The notes beneath the pieces are model-generated. The model was given only the letters and a program-made list of their open reading frames with translations. It made no database searches and was not told the DNA's origin. A DNA stretch of 25,267 nucleotides from a virus: IMG/VR virus record IMGVR_UViG_3300035698_001791, positions 1-25,267 of that record. The stretch is one strand, 5' to 3'. Both the position numbers and the translations under genes were made by a program. Positions 6,301 to 13,223 of the stretch are shown here, in pieces. How positions within the stretch are numbered: position 1 is the first letter of the stretch; the number at the start of each line of letters is the position of its first letter.

Positions 6301-9300
6301 GCCAAAGGAGTCACCTTCACCAAAGATGGCTACTACTAGCAAACCACCAATAGCTATGGCAGCAGCAACGGCGGCAGCGACAGCTGCGATGGCACCGAGC
6401 GTTGTAGCTACTACACCCCCAATGAGAGCAGTAACTCCAGCAAGCATAGAGCCTTGTCCAGCCAAGTGCAGGGAAATTCGTGCAGCAACCGCAGCGATTC
6501 TCATCTTTTCAAAGCCAGCAATAACTATACTTGCTGCTGATTTTACAAAAGAACCTATCCCTTTGAGAGTGAAAGACCCTGCAAGAAGAAGTCCAATCAG
6601 CCCAAGGGGGCTGCTCACAAGGTTGCCAACACTACTTGATAGTTTACCAAGGGTGCTCTCCGCTTCGTCAGCGGTTCCCTCTACAGCAGCATCTGCTTGG
6701 GTTGCTGAAAGTACGAAGATAGCTGCGATAGCTACACCGATTTTATGGCTGTTACGTCTTACAAAGTTGCCGAAGTTCTGGAAAGACCTCGCAGAAGACG
6801 CCATTAGCGCCGCAAAGTTGGTACTAAAAGAAACCCCAAGAGACATGATTGAGGTAATAGCCGAAGCGAAGGCACTCTTAGCGGCGATACCGATAGGAGA
6901 GAACATACCTCCTGCCTTAGAAATTACCCCGGAAAGGCTACTAAACACAGCGGTCAGGTTTGCACCAAGGGTACCACCCAATGTACCACTGAAGGCGGAG
7001 GCAAGGATCGTCTTTACAGAGGTTGCTGCCTGGGTTGCGGCAGTAACTATGGGAGCAAACATGGTTCCAACTGCAGAGTTAGCCCCAGATAGTTTACCAA
7101 AGCTCTTTGTGATACCTGATAGAAGGTCTGCAAAGAAGTTACCACCTAGGGCGGCAGTAAAGGAAGCTCTTGTTGACATCGCAAAGGCTATTGCGCTGGC
7201 TGTAACCCGAGAGAACATAACCCCCGCCTTGTAGCCAAAGGCCTCAAGGTTTTGGAAGGCGCTGATTGCACCTGTAAGCAGTGTTGCCCCCATGTTCCTA
7301 TTAAGAGAACCACTACTCTTTGACCAGGCGACTCCAATCTTTTTCTGAATGGACTTTACCTTCGAGAAACCCTTATCCAGCAGAGCAGAGCTACTGTCGC
7401 CAAAGAGGTAAGTTGCCACCAGACCTCCAGAGATTAGGAGGTCAAGCCCATTCCCAGAACCAGTGAAGACGTTGTAGATTGAGTTGGCAGCTGCGGTTAT
7501 GACACCCATCTTGACTAAAAGATTGCGGCCCTTATCTTTACCAAGGTAAGCCGCCTGATAGAAAGGCACCTTTGGTGGTTTAGGTGCTGTTAGTTTATTA
7601 GGGTTTCCTTTGAGAACGGCGGCTTGGAACAGGGCGTTAGACTTAAGGTAAGCTTTGTTCTCAACATCGAGGGCCTTTCTCTGAGACTTTACAGAGGAAC
7701 TGATAACACCTCTGAACTTTGAGCTAAGGACAAAGGCGGTAAGGGCACCAGAAATTAGTCCAAATACAGCGGCACCAATACCAGACTTTGTGAAGGCACC
7801 TGCAACAAGACCAGGCAACCCTGTTAGGGAATCTGCAAGACCCCTACCAAAACCAACAACCGCCTGTCCGAGTGCTCGGATGATTTCAGGGATGTTTTGT
7901 ATGATAAGCTCGATAAACTGACCAGCAGCAGAACCGAGGCCTTTCGCAAAGTCACCAAACATACCAGAATCAAGGAAACCATCGCCGATAGAATCAACCA
8001 GAACAAGACCCAGTGTTGCGAGTAGACCACCACGAAGGAAGGTAGTAAGCCCAAGAGACAAGCTCTTACTGAAGAAACCCACCAACTTAGCACCGAAGAT
8101 TGCCGCGATGATTGCGGTAAGTCCTGGGCTAATTTCGTTGATTGACTTGTAGATTTCAGCGCCTAGTTTGGAAATAGGTTTAGCAATAGAGGTGAAAAGA
8201 TTGGCGAGACCGTCCTTTAGGTAGCCAATAGGGTTCGCAATGAAGCTATTAGCTTCCATCTTGAAGTCGATTTCAAAGGTCAGGTTTCTTGCCTTATCAC
8301 CAATAGAGGTAAAGATACCTGAGAAAGCAGACCTAGCCTTCAAATAAGCCGCTTCAAAGTTATCGGAAACACCTGTAGTGAACCTCTTTACAAGTTCACT
8401 CGCTTTTGACAGGTTTGTCTGTGCAAGATACAACACTTGTTCCATTGTGTCGGTCCACCAAGAGTTACCAATGACTTGGTCATAGACCCAGAAGAAGGCC
8501 CGTTCAATCTCAGTTAGCACACTCAGTATGACACTCCGTACTGCAAGCATCTTCTCAGTGCCAATTACCTTTACAGAATTGAAAAGCAGTGTCACTTGCT
8601 TAGTTACTTCCCCAATAGCCCTTGCTGTGTCGTTAGAAATAGCCTCACCTACACGACCAACACCTTGGCCAAACTTATAGATGGACACCATTACGGTGCG
8701 GTACGAGGAGAGTGTCTTGATATTCTTAACCACCTCTTCGAGGAGGTCGTTTGACAATCCAAGTAGGAAAGAGAAAGTTTCCATAGAAGTTGGTCTGAAG
8801 CGAGCAACGGACTGGTTGAGGAGGCCTGCCTGAACAAGTAACCCAGTCAAAGAGTTCTTAGCTGGCAGGAAGATGTTTGTGACCTTAGCACCTAGGTTAA
8901 CCCAACGACGACCATAAAGATCAATAGCTTCAGCAATGTCATCCATCGCTGTACGCGCTTCCTCGATACTATCTGCTTGGAAAAGCCTTGTGATAGCACC
9001 TCTTGAACCACCGAAAGTCATACTGTCTTTGAAGTTTGAGAAGGCGAGGGATAGCTTCCTCGTCATAGTCAGTGCTTTGAGTAGGTGCTTAACCAACCCC
9101 GCCCCAATTAAGTCTGAGAAAGTTCTAGTCGGTAAGATAACCGTATAAATTGCGTTAGATACACGACCAGCGATGGCACCGAGGATGTTAGCTACACCCC
9201 CAAGGATAGTGATGGTGTTCTCTGCAAACCGCTGTACAGAGGCTATCTTGGCATAGAGGCTAGTCTCGATAAGAGCAGAGTCCCTCACTATGAAGGTAGT

Positions 9301-10089
9301 TAACCTCTGGAAGCCAGAGGTGAAGACTGCTGTGAAACCTAGTGTCTTACTAATATCCCCTTTTAGTCGATTAAGTGTGTCTGATAGCACAACAAAGGCA
9401 CCAGAGGAAGTAGCTTCCAGGATTTCAAACTCAGCGTTGAGCGCATCAGTCTGGTTCAGAAGGGCGTTGAAAACAACATTAGTCGTCAAACCACCCTCAG
9501 CGGCGAGAGCACGAAGATCGCCCATACCTATCTGAAGTTCGTCTGAAATGGCACGAGCAATACGAGGTGCTTGCTCTAGTACCGAGTTAAGTTCTTGTCC
9601 CCGTAGTGTACCAGAAGCTAGACCCTGGCCAAGCTGGAAGATAGCCGCACTAGCGGACTCTGCTCTACCACCAGAGAGGGTGACAGCCTTGGCTACACTA
9701 GAAGTTGCCTTCTCAATGTCTTGTACAGAAGCTCCCGCATCCCTCAGCGCTAGTCCAAAACGGTTGAAAGTTTCAGCGGCTGTATTAACAGACACCCTTG
9801 CATTACGGGCGATCGCGTAGAGATTGTTTAGGCTCGCACCTAGTTGGTCTGTTCTACCAGTCACTAGCGCAATTCTGTTTTCTAGTTCTGTAAGGCTATC
9901 TGTGGCCTTGTTTATACCCCTAACCGCCACGGTTACGCCGAAGGCAGAAGCAAGCCCCCCTGCGAGACGGGTTAGGCTACGGGTGACATCTTTTGATCGT
10001 TTGTCAATGTTGGAAACAGAGGTTTCAAGTCGTTTCAAGTCCTGACGCGCAGAGCGAGTATCTGCATTTACTCTGATATTTACTGCCAT
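3340..10089 (-). CDS. Tail tape measure protein (2,249 aa)
   Basis: ATG 10089 has a perfect AAGGAG 8 bases upstream, so I use it rather than an in-frame start at 10146, which would lie inside a hairpin. The N-terminal 250 or so residues (helices with RSARQDLKRLETSV, then a region ending GLASGTLRGQELNSVLEQAPRIA) are typical lambda gpH-like tape-measure sequence. The centre has many long hydrophobic and Ala/Gly-rich helical stretches. Near the C-terminus (about 2177-2191) is DSVPTMLTPGELVVP, a signature of tape-measure C-termini. The protein sets tail length; at roughly 1.5 Angstrom per residue, 2,249 residues suggest a tail of over 300 nm. It follows the chaperone genes, which coat it during assembly. 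No peptidase motif was recognised. Confidence 0.96.
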   Translation of the reverse strand: MAVNIRVNADTRSARQDLKRLETSVSNIDKRSKDVTRSLTRLAGGLASAFGVTVAVRGINKATDSLTELENRIALVTGRTDQLGASLNNLYAIARNARVSVNTAAETFNRFGLALRDAGASVQDIEKATSSVAKAVTLSGGRAESASAAIFQLGQGLASGTLRGQELNSVLEQAPRIARAISDELQIGMGDLRALAAEGGLTTNVVFNALLNQTDALNAEFEILEATSSGAFVVLSDTLNRLKGDISKTLGFTAVFTSGFQRLTTFIVRDSALIETSLYAKIASVQRFAENTITILGGVANILGAIAGRVSNAIYTVILPTRTFSDLIGAGLVKHLLKALTMTRKLSLAFSNFKDSMTFGGSRGAITRLFQADSIEEARTAMDDIAEAIDLYGRRWVNLGAKVTNIFLPAKNSLTGLLVQAGLLNQSVARFRPTSMETFSFLLGLSNDLLEEVVKNIKTLSSYRTVMVSIYKFGQGVGRVGEAISNDTARAIGEVTKQVTLLFNSVKVIGTEKMLAVRSVILSVLTEIERAFFWVYDQVIGNSWWTDTMEQVLYLAQTNLSKASELVKRFTTGVSDNFEAAYLKARSAFSGIFTSIGDKARNLTFEIDFKMEANSFIANPIGYLKDGLANLFTSIAKPISKLGAEIYKSINEISPGLTAIIAAIFGAKLVGFFSKSLSLGLTTFLRGGLLATLGLVLVDSIGDGFLDSGMFGDFAKGLGSAAGQFIELIIQNIPEIIRALGQAVVGFGRGLADSLTGLPGLVAGAFTKSGIGAAVFGLISGALTAFVLSSKFRGVISSSVKSQRKALDVENKAYLKSNALFQAAVLKGNPNKLTAPKPPKVPFYQAAYLGKDKGRNLLVKMGVITAAANSIYNVFTGSGNGLDLLISGGLVATYLFGDSSSALLDKGFSKVKSIQKKIGVAWSKSSGSLNRNMGATLLTGAISAFQNLEAFGYKAGVMFSRVTASAIAFAMSTRASFTAALGGNFFADLLSGITKSFGKLSGANSAVGTMFAPIVTAATQAATSVKTILASAFSGTLGGTLGANLTAVFSSLSGVISKAGGMFSPIGIAAKSAFASAITSIMSLGVSFSTNFAALMASSARSFQNFGNFVRRNSHKIGVAIAAIFVLSATQADAAVEGTADEAESTLGKLSSSVGNLVSSPLGLIGLLLAGSFTLKGIGSFVKSAASIVIAGFEKMRIAAVAARISLHLAGQGSMLAGVTALIGGVVATTLGAIAAVAAAVAAAIAIGGLLVVAIFGEGDSFGEKLGNAYDGVLGFFGVASREARKISKELRASLGSFESMGDIEINFSGIIDSIDFEGADPDAVARTMRLAENTNQILTDAQKTIAEGHDLTAAETRRVQRAVLLTRDAVLSLAPPTEDGQTAAAAAQTNLLIAPLRELFSTTFADNAGRFFGGGELQTQGILATRLGVLEVQEETSAAMSAFSDALEEGILPLSAISEILNNEAFTQDSSGSDSGDAFIGLLEQLRIAEGSGLVLDPDVSVKLNEQLNDFFTAIFDDTSTSPLQLKGLASKLVEDLEAANTEAAAGQRLVLRLQSEEAFKSAALELEGLSDSFDLEGKVDRMATVLSKLGLDEATAEIQAMIDNYAAALDNLETDPSTGDADALTAARDRLLRLFEGSLETFAEGLVADFGGGEGVEEVLLSRLEQVNERLEDFGIDVLNLLPSDDAIVDYMDQFGTGITTINQNIAAKLNELQSLNQDLLEEGIGADAFNAIKVRIDQLSSSLGVLVGKQNALTRGMIDREGALQHALEQVDTTSDIDGIMAFSPSRISEIIRLSSAVDILSLSLQQLSLSGTGDASLHSILSGQLAAARQRLVDAVGSPLDTSTVPSVGGGGGDTTTPFEEVMSMLADVGFSVENNVAARFGADIFGELYRNVGLYTAAQENLNSLALDEVAARNAAQDAIEASQRAIAETLASSTVGGLQATFEGLGGDLDFSRMFSLGQDGVQEELENLLRIREIEEELSAMSVDEIDNSRALNSELEHRIRLQERYNEAVNNAEGIQNSFKEGLKSVLTGAMTIKEFFFDMLDDISMRIIDTVVNSFVDAAFEALNLEEFFTGIFSSLFDFGDDLGQKVGESIKGAVSNEAGNIDLSGFVDAFKGSFDAIKGFFSDLGGVGGGGGGFFSGLLGLFSGEPATGLNGGGIVKPVETTRTDIDSVPTMLTPGELVVPADKVDGLLKGAGGNSSTSTFNINVQGDVSRQTRKEIVMMMPEIAGGVNRQNRENNYRR

Positions 10090-10111
10090 GTGTTTTCTCC
10101 TTAATAAGAAT

Positions 10112-10153
10112 GCCCCCGACAGATACTCCCTTATTTGGGAGACCATCGGGGGC
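10112..10153 (-). promoter_or_regulatory. Two-tier hairpin between the gp10-like gene and the tape-measure gene
   Basis: Outer arms GCCCCCGA/TCGGGGGC (10146-10153 and 10112-10119) pair perfectly over 8 bases. Inside, CTCCC/GGGAG (10137-10141, 10126-10130) encloses a 6-base loop. ATTCTTATT follows, then the AAGGAG of the tape-measure gene. It may be an attenuator or an mRNA processing or stability element lowering tape-measure dosage. It is not a classic terminator because the T run is interrupted. Confidence 0.6.
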
Positions 10154-10162
10154 CAAGCATCG

Positions 10163-10492
10163 TCAGGTATCTATGATACCGATTGCAAAAAGTGTTTGTT
10201 CAATGAAGAACTTTGGGGCTTGTTTGCTACTACCTCTATTCAAGTACTCAACGTGTTCTACGTCATTCCTCAATGATCCAATCTGACCCCCTGTTAGTAA
10301 AGAGTGTCTTTTCTGATTGTACCAGCCAGCCCGAGCTTCCCCTGTATCCACTGGGGTAACAACTGAAAGTTGCTCTGTAGCGTAGTCTATAAGTCTAAAG
10401 AGGTCTGTTTCTGCCAGCTTGAAGACTTCTGCTTCAATCCTCTTAATTTCATCTCGGAAGTTCACTACCTCCAGCGTTATCTTGTTTGACAT
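10163..10492 (-). CDS. HK97 gp10-like neck/tail component (109 aa)
   Basis: The central block TPVDTGEARAGWYNQKR, then LRNDVEHVEYLNRGSSKQAPKFFIEQTL, is the conserved core of the HK97-gp10 family (VDTG.L/AR..W, N...Y..Y...G...QAP..). These proteins act at the head-tail joint or tail completion. ATG 10492 follows TAGGAAAAAAG. The start overlaps the end of the frameshifted chaperone extension by 44 bases in another frame. In many siphophages this gene lies between the neck and major-tail genes; here it comes after the tail chaperones, just before the tape measure, which is a shuffled order. A minor tail role is therefore also possible. Confidence 0.78.
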   Translation of the reverse strand: MSNKITLEVVNFRDEIKRIEAEVFKLAETDLFRLIDYATEQLSVVTPVDTGEARAGWYNQKRHSLLTGGQIGSLRNDVEHVEYLNRGSSKQAPKFFIEQTLFAIGIIDT

Positions 10493-10829
10493 CTTTTTTC
10501 CTAACTAGGTTTACTTTGTCGCCACCTGTTGCTTGTAGCATTCTTTTTAGGAACAACCCCTTAGGTACAGCCCTGTCCTCTTTCGACCTTGAGTCTGCAA
10601 TGTCTTTTATCGCCCTGAGTGATGGGAAGAGGTCTTCCCCTTTAGCCTTGACTCCGGCAGAACTAAGTATCAAAGATGTTCTCTGATCGTCCCTCCAGCC
10701 AACTGGCCTCCGCTTAAAGTACTCAATCCATTTTAGAAGCTCTGTGTAGGGCATTTCCTCTTCCAACCTGTATACAGGTATGTGAAGGTGATAAGCTAGT
10801 TCGTAGATAGACTCTTCCGAGTCGGTTAG
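10449..10829 (-). CDS. Tail assembly chaperone gpT-like extension, made by -1 frameshift
   Basis: This frame has no convincing start of its own; only a TTG at 10766 and an ATG at 10754, neither with a ribosome site. It is entered from the gene at 10826-11134 by -1 slippage, adding 126 residues for a fusion of about 228. The first part (ESIYELAYHLHIPVYRLEEEMPYTELLKWIEYFKRRPVGWRDDQR in single-letter order) carries the usual gpT hallmarks: 'LA..l.iPv..L...M...E...W..Y....P.G..R.D.R'. In lambda, gpG and gpGT bind the tape measure and recruit tail-tube protein. The C-terminal half (SRSKEDRAVPKGLFLKRML) is basic and unlike lambda. Confidence 0.88.
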   Translation of the reverse strand, partial: LTDSEESIYELAYHLHIPVYRLEEEMPYTELLKWIEYFKRRPVGWRDDQRTSLILSSAGVKAKGEDLFPSLRAIKDIADSRSKEDRAVPKGLFLKRMLQATGGDKVNLVRKKDVKQDNAGGSELPR

Positions 10830-10835
10830 TTTCCC
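10810..10835 (-). other. Programmed -1 ribosomal frameshift site (GGGAAAC plus stem-loop)
   Basis: The heptamer G-GGA-AAC (10829-10835) fits the canonical X-XXY-YYZ slippery pattern and sits directly before the zero-frame TAA (10826-10828). After a 5-base spacer, GACTC-GGAA-GAGTC (10810-10823) forms a perfect 5-bp hairpin of the kind that stimulates slippage. Lambda uses GGGAAAG at the matching place. Confidence 0.93.
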
Positions 10836-11134
10836 GAGCTAGCGTCCTGCAAGCCCGAGTAAACAAGAATTGCTTCTGTTAGCTCTGTTAGTTCACCAAT
10901 AGGGAAACTATCGAAGTCATCGTCTGAAAGCTCCTTAGCCTCATCTACTGCTACACGGATAACATCCCGCAGCAGGGATACTTGGGAGTCTGACGACTTG
11001 GACTTCTGTGATTTCTTCACAATCTCTTGTACTTCAAGAACTTCCTTTACTGAGAGGCGGGTGATTGTGATATCCTCCTCCATAAATTTAACAGTTTTCG
11101 TAACTTTCTTACCAACGAGGGATTTCATCGACAT
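10826..11134 (-). CDS. Tail assembly chaperone gpG-like (102 aa)
   Basis: 102-residue acidic protein with an N-terminal beta-rich part (KKVTKTVKFMEEDITITRLSVKEV) and a helical C-terminus (DVIRVAVDEAKELSDDDFDSFP followed by LTELTEAILVYSGL), the usual architecture of gpG-type chaperones just before a tape-measure gene. It ends at a TAA that immediately follows the slippery heptamer, so most ribosomes make this short form and some make the gpGT-type fusion. ATG 11134 follows AATAGGAAAATACAA; a second ATG two codons later is possible. Both products probably coat the tape measure in the cytoplasm and are absent from mature tails. Confidence 0.88.
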   Translation of the reverse strand: MSMKSLVGKKVTKTVKFMEEDITITRLSVKEVLEVQEIVKKSQKSKSSDSQVSLLRDVIRVAVDEAKELSDDDFDSFPIGELTELTEAILVYSGLQDASSGN

Positions 11135-11144
11135 TTGTATTTTC

Positions 11145-11384
11145 CTATTCTTTTACTTTTGTATCTGTGAAGAGTTGTTTGTTGTTTTCCTGGAAATCAT
11201 CCAGCATCTTACGTACTTCATGAAGCACAGAGAGTGTCTCCATGATGTCCCGACCCACTTCCTTGTCATTATCAAAGTCCTTGAACCGTTCAAAGGTCTT
11301 GCGGATACTGATGTCAGTGCTTCTGCGCATGTGCTTGAATGTTGTCCGCATAACAAAACTCTTACTAAAGGGTTTATCTTGCAT
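11145..11384 (-). CDS. Small helical protein between major tail and chaperone genes, function unknown (79 aa)
   Basis: Starting at ATG 11384, which has a weak GAAAGA site, the product has 79 residues. It is mostly helical and charged: TFKHMRRSTDISIRKTFERF, then GRDIMETLSVLHEVRKMLDDFQENNKQLF. The open frame extends to 11468 into the major tail gene, but that part crosses the hairpin at 11406-11427 and has no ribosome site. Its position between tail tube and gpG suggests a tail-assembly accessory role. I do not recognise a family. Confidence 0.62.
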   Translation of the reverse strand: MQDKPFSKSFVMRTTFKHMRRSTDISIRKTFERFKDFDNDKEVGRDIMETLSVLHEVRKMLDDFQENNKQLFTDTKVKE

Positions 11385-11405
11385 AACTATTCTTTCAGGT
11401 TGGGC

Positions 11406-11427
11406 GGGAAGCCCCGAAAGGCTCCCC
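11406..11427 (-). terminator. Stem-loop directly after the major tail gene (partial terminator or mRNA stabiliser)
   Basis: The minus strand reads GGGGAGCC-TTTCGG-GGCTTCCC, 8 pairs with one G-U, beginning 9 bases after the tail-tube stop codon. No T run follows, so it is more likely a 3' end stabiliser or partial attenuator that sets high tail-tube expression relative to the chaperones. Confidence 0.55.
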
Positions 11428-11436
11428 ACTAGGTTT

Positions 11437-11964
11437 TTATGCAGCAGCGACTGTGGAAGGACCAGCAAAGTCCGACTGCGAAGAAAGTGTCACTGTGGCA
11501 GTAGTAGCGTCTGTCAACTGTGGGTTGACAAGGATCGCTTCAATCTTACCGATAAAGTAGAACTCTGTGTTCTCTTGAGCGATAGTAGATCCCAAGGAGG
11601 TAGCCATATCAATAGCGCCGCCAGTCATGAGAACGCGGAAGACGACCTCTGTACCTTTGAGTGCTTCAATAAATGCCATGTCCTCTGGGACGTAGTTGAC
11701 AGTAACGTCAAGGGAAGGTGCATCTGCTTGACCTTGAACCTGCGAAGAGGTGGCCTGACCGTAAACAGGGACGTTTACGATGTTAGAAGGCGTACCGACT
11801 GAGGGGAATTCCCGAACAGAGGGCATACGTGTGATGTCTGCGGCGTTAGCTGTTTGGAACAGGGCAGCAAACTCAGAAGGTGTATCTGTGAGTGCTGGGA
11901 TTGTGCCAGAGAAAATGTCGAGGTAAGTGTAGATACCTGCACCGATAGTAGAAATATGTGCCAT
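11437..11964 (-). CDS. Major tail protein, tail tube subunit (175 aa)
   Basis: A 175-residue, beta-rich protein with few charged residues (NIVNVPVYGQATSSQVQGQADAPSLDVTVNYVPEDMAFIEAL, read in order, is typical tail-tube sequence). The C-terminal part has alternating Thr/Val strands (TATVTLSS). It sits between the tail-terminator gene and the tail chaperones, exactly where siphophages encode the tube protein. No sheath gene is present, so the tail should be non-contractile. ATG 11964 follows TATGGAGACTAACTA, 3 bases after the upstream stop. The hairpin after its stop fits high expression. Confidence 0.85.
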   Translation of the reverse strand: MAHISTIGAGIYTYLDIFSGTIPALTDTPSEFAALFQTANAADITRMPSVREFPSVGTPSNIVNVPVYGQATSSQVQGQADAPSLDVTVNYVPEDMAFIEALKGTEVVFRVLMTGGAIDMATSLGSTIAQENTEFYFIGKIEAILVNPQLTDATTATVTLSSQSDFAGPSTVAAA

Positions 11965-11967
11965 TAG

Positions 11968-12369
11968 TTAGTCTCCATAATGTATGAATTTGATTTGGTA
12001 GGTTGCGCTGTAGAGCGACTTGTTGTCTTTGTCTATACCTTCCGTCCTGATGAAGGAAGTTCCAAGCTCTGTTCCGTTGACCAACCTCTTGTTTTGGAAA
12101 ACGGTGTTAAGGGAATCAGCTATTTCCATGATTCTTTTCTGCCCAGCACCTGCCTTAACAAAGATCCTTAGAATGACCAACCCTGTTAGGTTGACCGATC
12201 CTTGGTAGTCTCTGTTGCTAGAGGTGGAAGGTAGGATGCTAATTCTACAATACTCATTGGGGTTAGAAATATCACCAAAGTAGTTCTCAGGTAGGACCTC
12301 AATCCCAGCCGCTTGCCAAGTAGCGGAGGCAATAACAGAATTGATGTCGTCTAGGAGGTTTTCAAACAT
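11968..12369 (-). CDS. Tail terminator / tail completion protein (133 aa)
   Basis: 133 residues: an N-terminal helix (LLDDINSVIASATW), a variable loop, strands with NEYCRISILPSTSS and GLVILRIFVKAG, a helix (QKRIMEIADSLNTVF), and a C-terminal strand set (SLYSATYQIKFIHYG). This alpha/beta order matches gpU/DUF4128-type tail terminators. The ATG overlaps the previous stop as TAATG, implying coupled translation. Its place between head-closure and major tail genes supports the role of capping the tail tube and joining it to the head. Identification is by fold pattern and position. Confidence 0.72.
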   Translation of the reverse strand: MFENLLDDINSVIASATWQAAGIEVLPENYFGDISNPNEYCRISILPSTSSNRDYQGSVNLTGLVILRIFVKAGAGQKRIMEIADSLNTVFQNKRLVNGTELGTSFIRTEGIDKDNKSLYSATYQIKFIHYGD

Positions 12370-12707
12370 TAGTTGTCCTCCTTGGTCAACATCACCTGAA
12401 TTACGAAGTCGTCGTCTGTGTAGGAACCCAGGTTATAGACAACACCATCAATAGTTAAGGTGTCGTAAACGCTGATGTCCACACCAGACTTCATCATAGC
12501 CTCTGTTGTGTTTGCTTTTGTTATGGGGTTTGTCTTAGTCATCTTAATAACTTCTACAGAGGTTGTGGTGGTTGTACCAACAACTGCCCCTGTGGCGAAG
12601 TCATAGCTACCTACAGAGGTAGAAGACAGAGTAGCAACCTTCTTGAGGTCACCTACAGCAGTGAAAGCCTTATCCACTGCTGCAAGTACTTTGTTTCTTA
12701 GTGACAT
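12369..12707 (-). CDS. Head closure / neck protein (112 aa)
   Basis: I start at ATG 12707, which overlaps the previous stop as TAATG; a start at 12725 would be inside the upstream gene. The protein is 112 residues, Thr- and Val-rich and predominantly beta: DFATGAVVGTTTTTSVEVIKMTK, then ISVYDTLTIDGVVYNLGSY and VIQVMLTKED. Small beta-barrel proteins of this size following the adaptor gene are the head-closure or stopper proteins (HK97 gp7 / SPP1 gp16 class). Assignment rests on position and beta character. Confidence 0.65.
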   Translation of the reverse strand: MSLRNKVLAAVDKAFTAVGDLKKVATLSSTSVGSYDFATGAVVGTTTTTSVEVIKMTKTNPITKANTTEAMMKSGVDISVYDTLTIDGVVYNLGSYTDDDFVIQVMLTKEDN

Positions 12708-13207
12708 TAGTTTGCCCTCCACCATGAGGAGGCTTGACCTCCAACAGCAAGCAGAGGCTTGATGTGCTTCATAGCGTTGTTTGTGACTATCGCAACACGA
12801 GTAACATCTGAGTTAGAGTCGCTTAGGGAAATGGAACCTACAGAGATAGACTCAAAAGTCTGGGTCTTCTGTTGTTGAAGGTCCTCATTACTAACTAGAT
12901 GGAACGCTTGTTCGTAAACGGCGATTTTCACTCTCTGAGGAACCTCGTCCTCGGCGATGCTAACAGCTTGACCCATTTTAGGATCAAAGTAGGGGTTGCA
13001 ACTCCGAGGCCAAGCAAGAGCCTGGGAAGGACTAACAGCGGAACCGATCCAAGAGTTTTCGTCGATTAGCTGCGTGGCAGTAATCAAGGATTGTTCCTTT
13101 ACTAGAGTACTTTGTTGAAACCATTCGAGAGTATCAACTCGGTCATCGAGGTAAGAATCAGCTTCACTTACGGTAACGTAACTGTTGGTGTTTAAAGTTA
13201 AAGCCAT
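12707..13207 (-). CDS. Head-tail adaptor, DnaT-like/gp6-type connector (166 aa)
   Basis: The N-terminus (SYVTVSEADSYLDDR, then LITATQLIDENSWIGSAVSPSQALAWPRS) matches the phage family annotated 'DnaT-like ssDNA-binding', which by position and helical fold acts as a head-tail connector beneath the portal. Hallmarks are 'YVTV.eAd.Yl..R', 'L..AT..iD...W.G...s..QaLaWPR' and 'vP..vk.A..E.A'. The second part contains VPQRVKIAVYEQAFHLV. ATG 13207 is preceded by AGGAGG. It lies 16 bases after the major capsid gene, the normal place for the adaptor. Confidence 0.82.
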   Translation of the reverse strand: MALTLNTNSYVTVSEADSYLDDRVDTLEWFQQSTLVKEQSLITATQLIDENSWIGSAVSPSQALAWPRSCNPYFDPKMGQAVSIAEDEVPQRVKIAVYEQAFHLVSNEDLQQQKTQTFESISVGSISLSDSNSDVTRVAIVTNNAMKHIKPLLAVGGQASSWWRAN

Positions 13208-13223
13208 TAGTCCCTCCTAGAGA

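Noticed and set aside
6326-7234. Long plus-strand frame of 302 codons opposite the tape-measure gene
   Set aside because: Ala/Pro-rich antisense shadow of helical coding sequence; no ribosome site or family features.
10089-10146. A longer tape-measure N-terminus starting at 10146
   Set aside because: It would begin inside the GC-rich hairpin with no ribosome site, whereas 10089 has a perfect AAGGAG.
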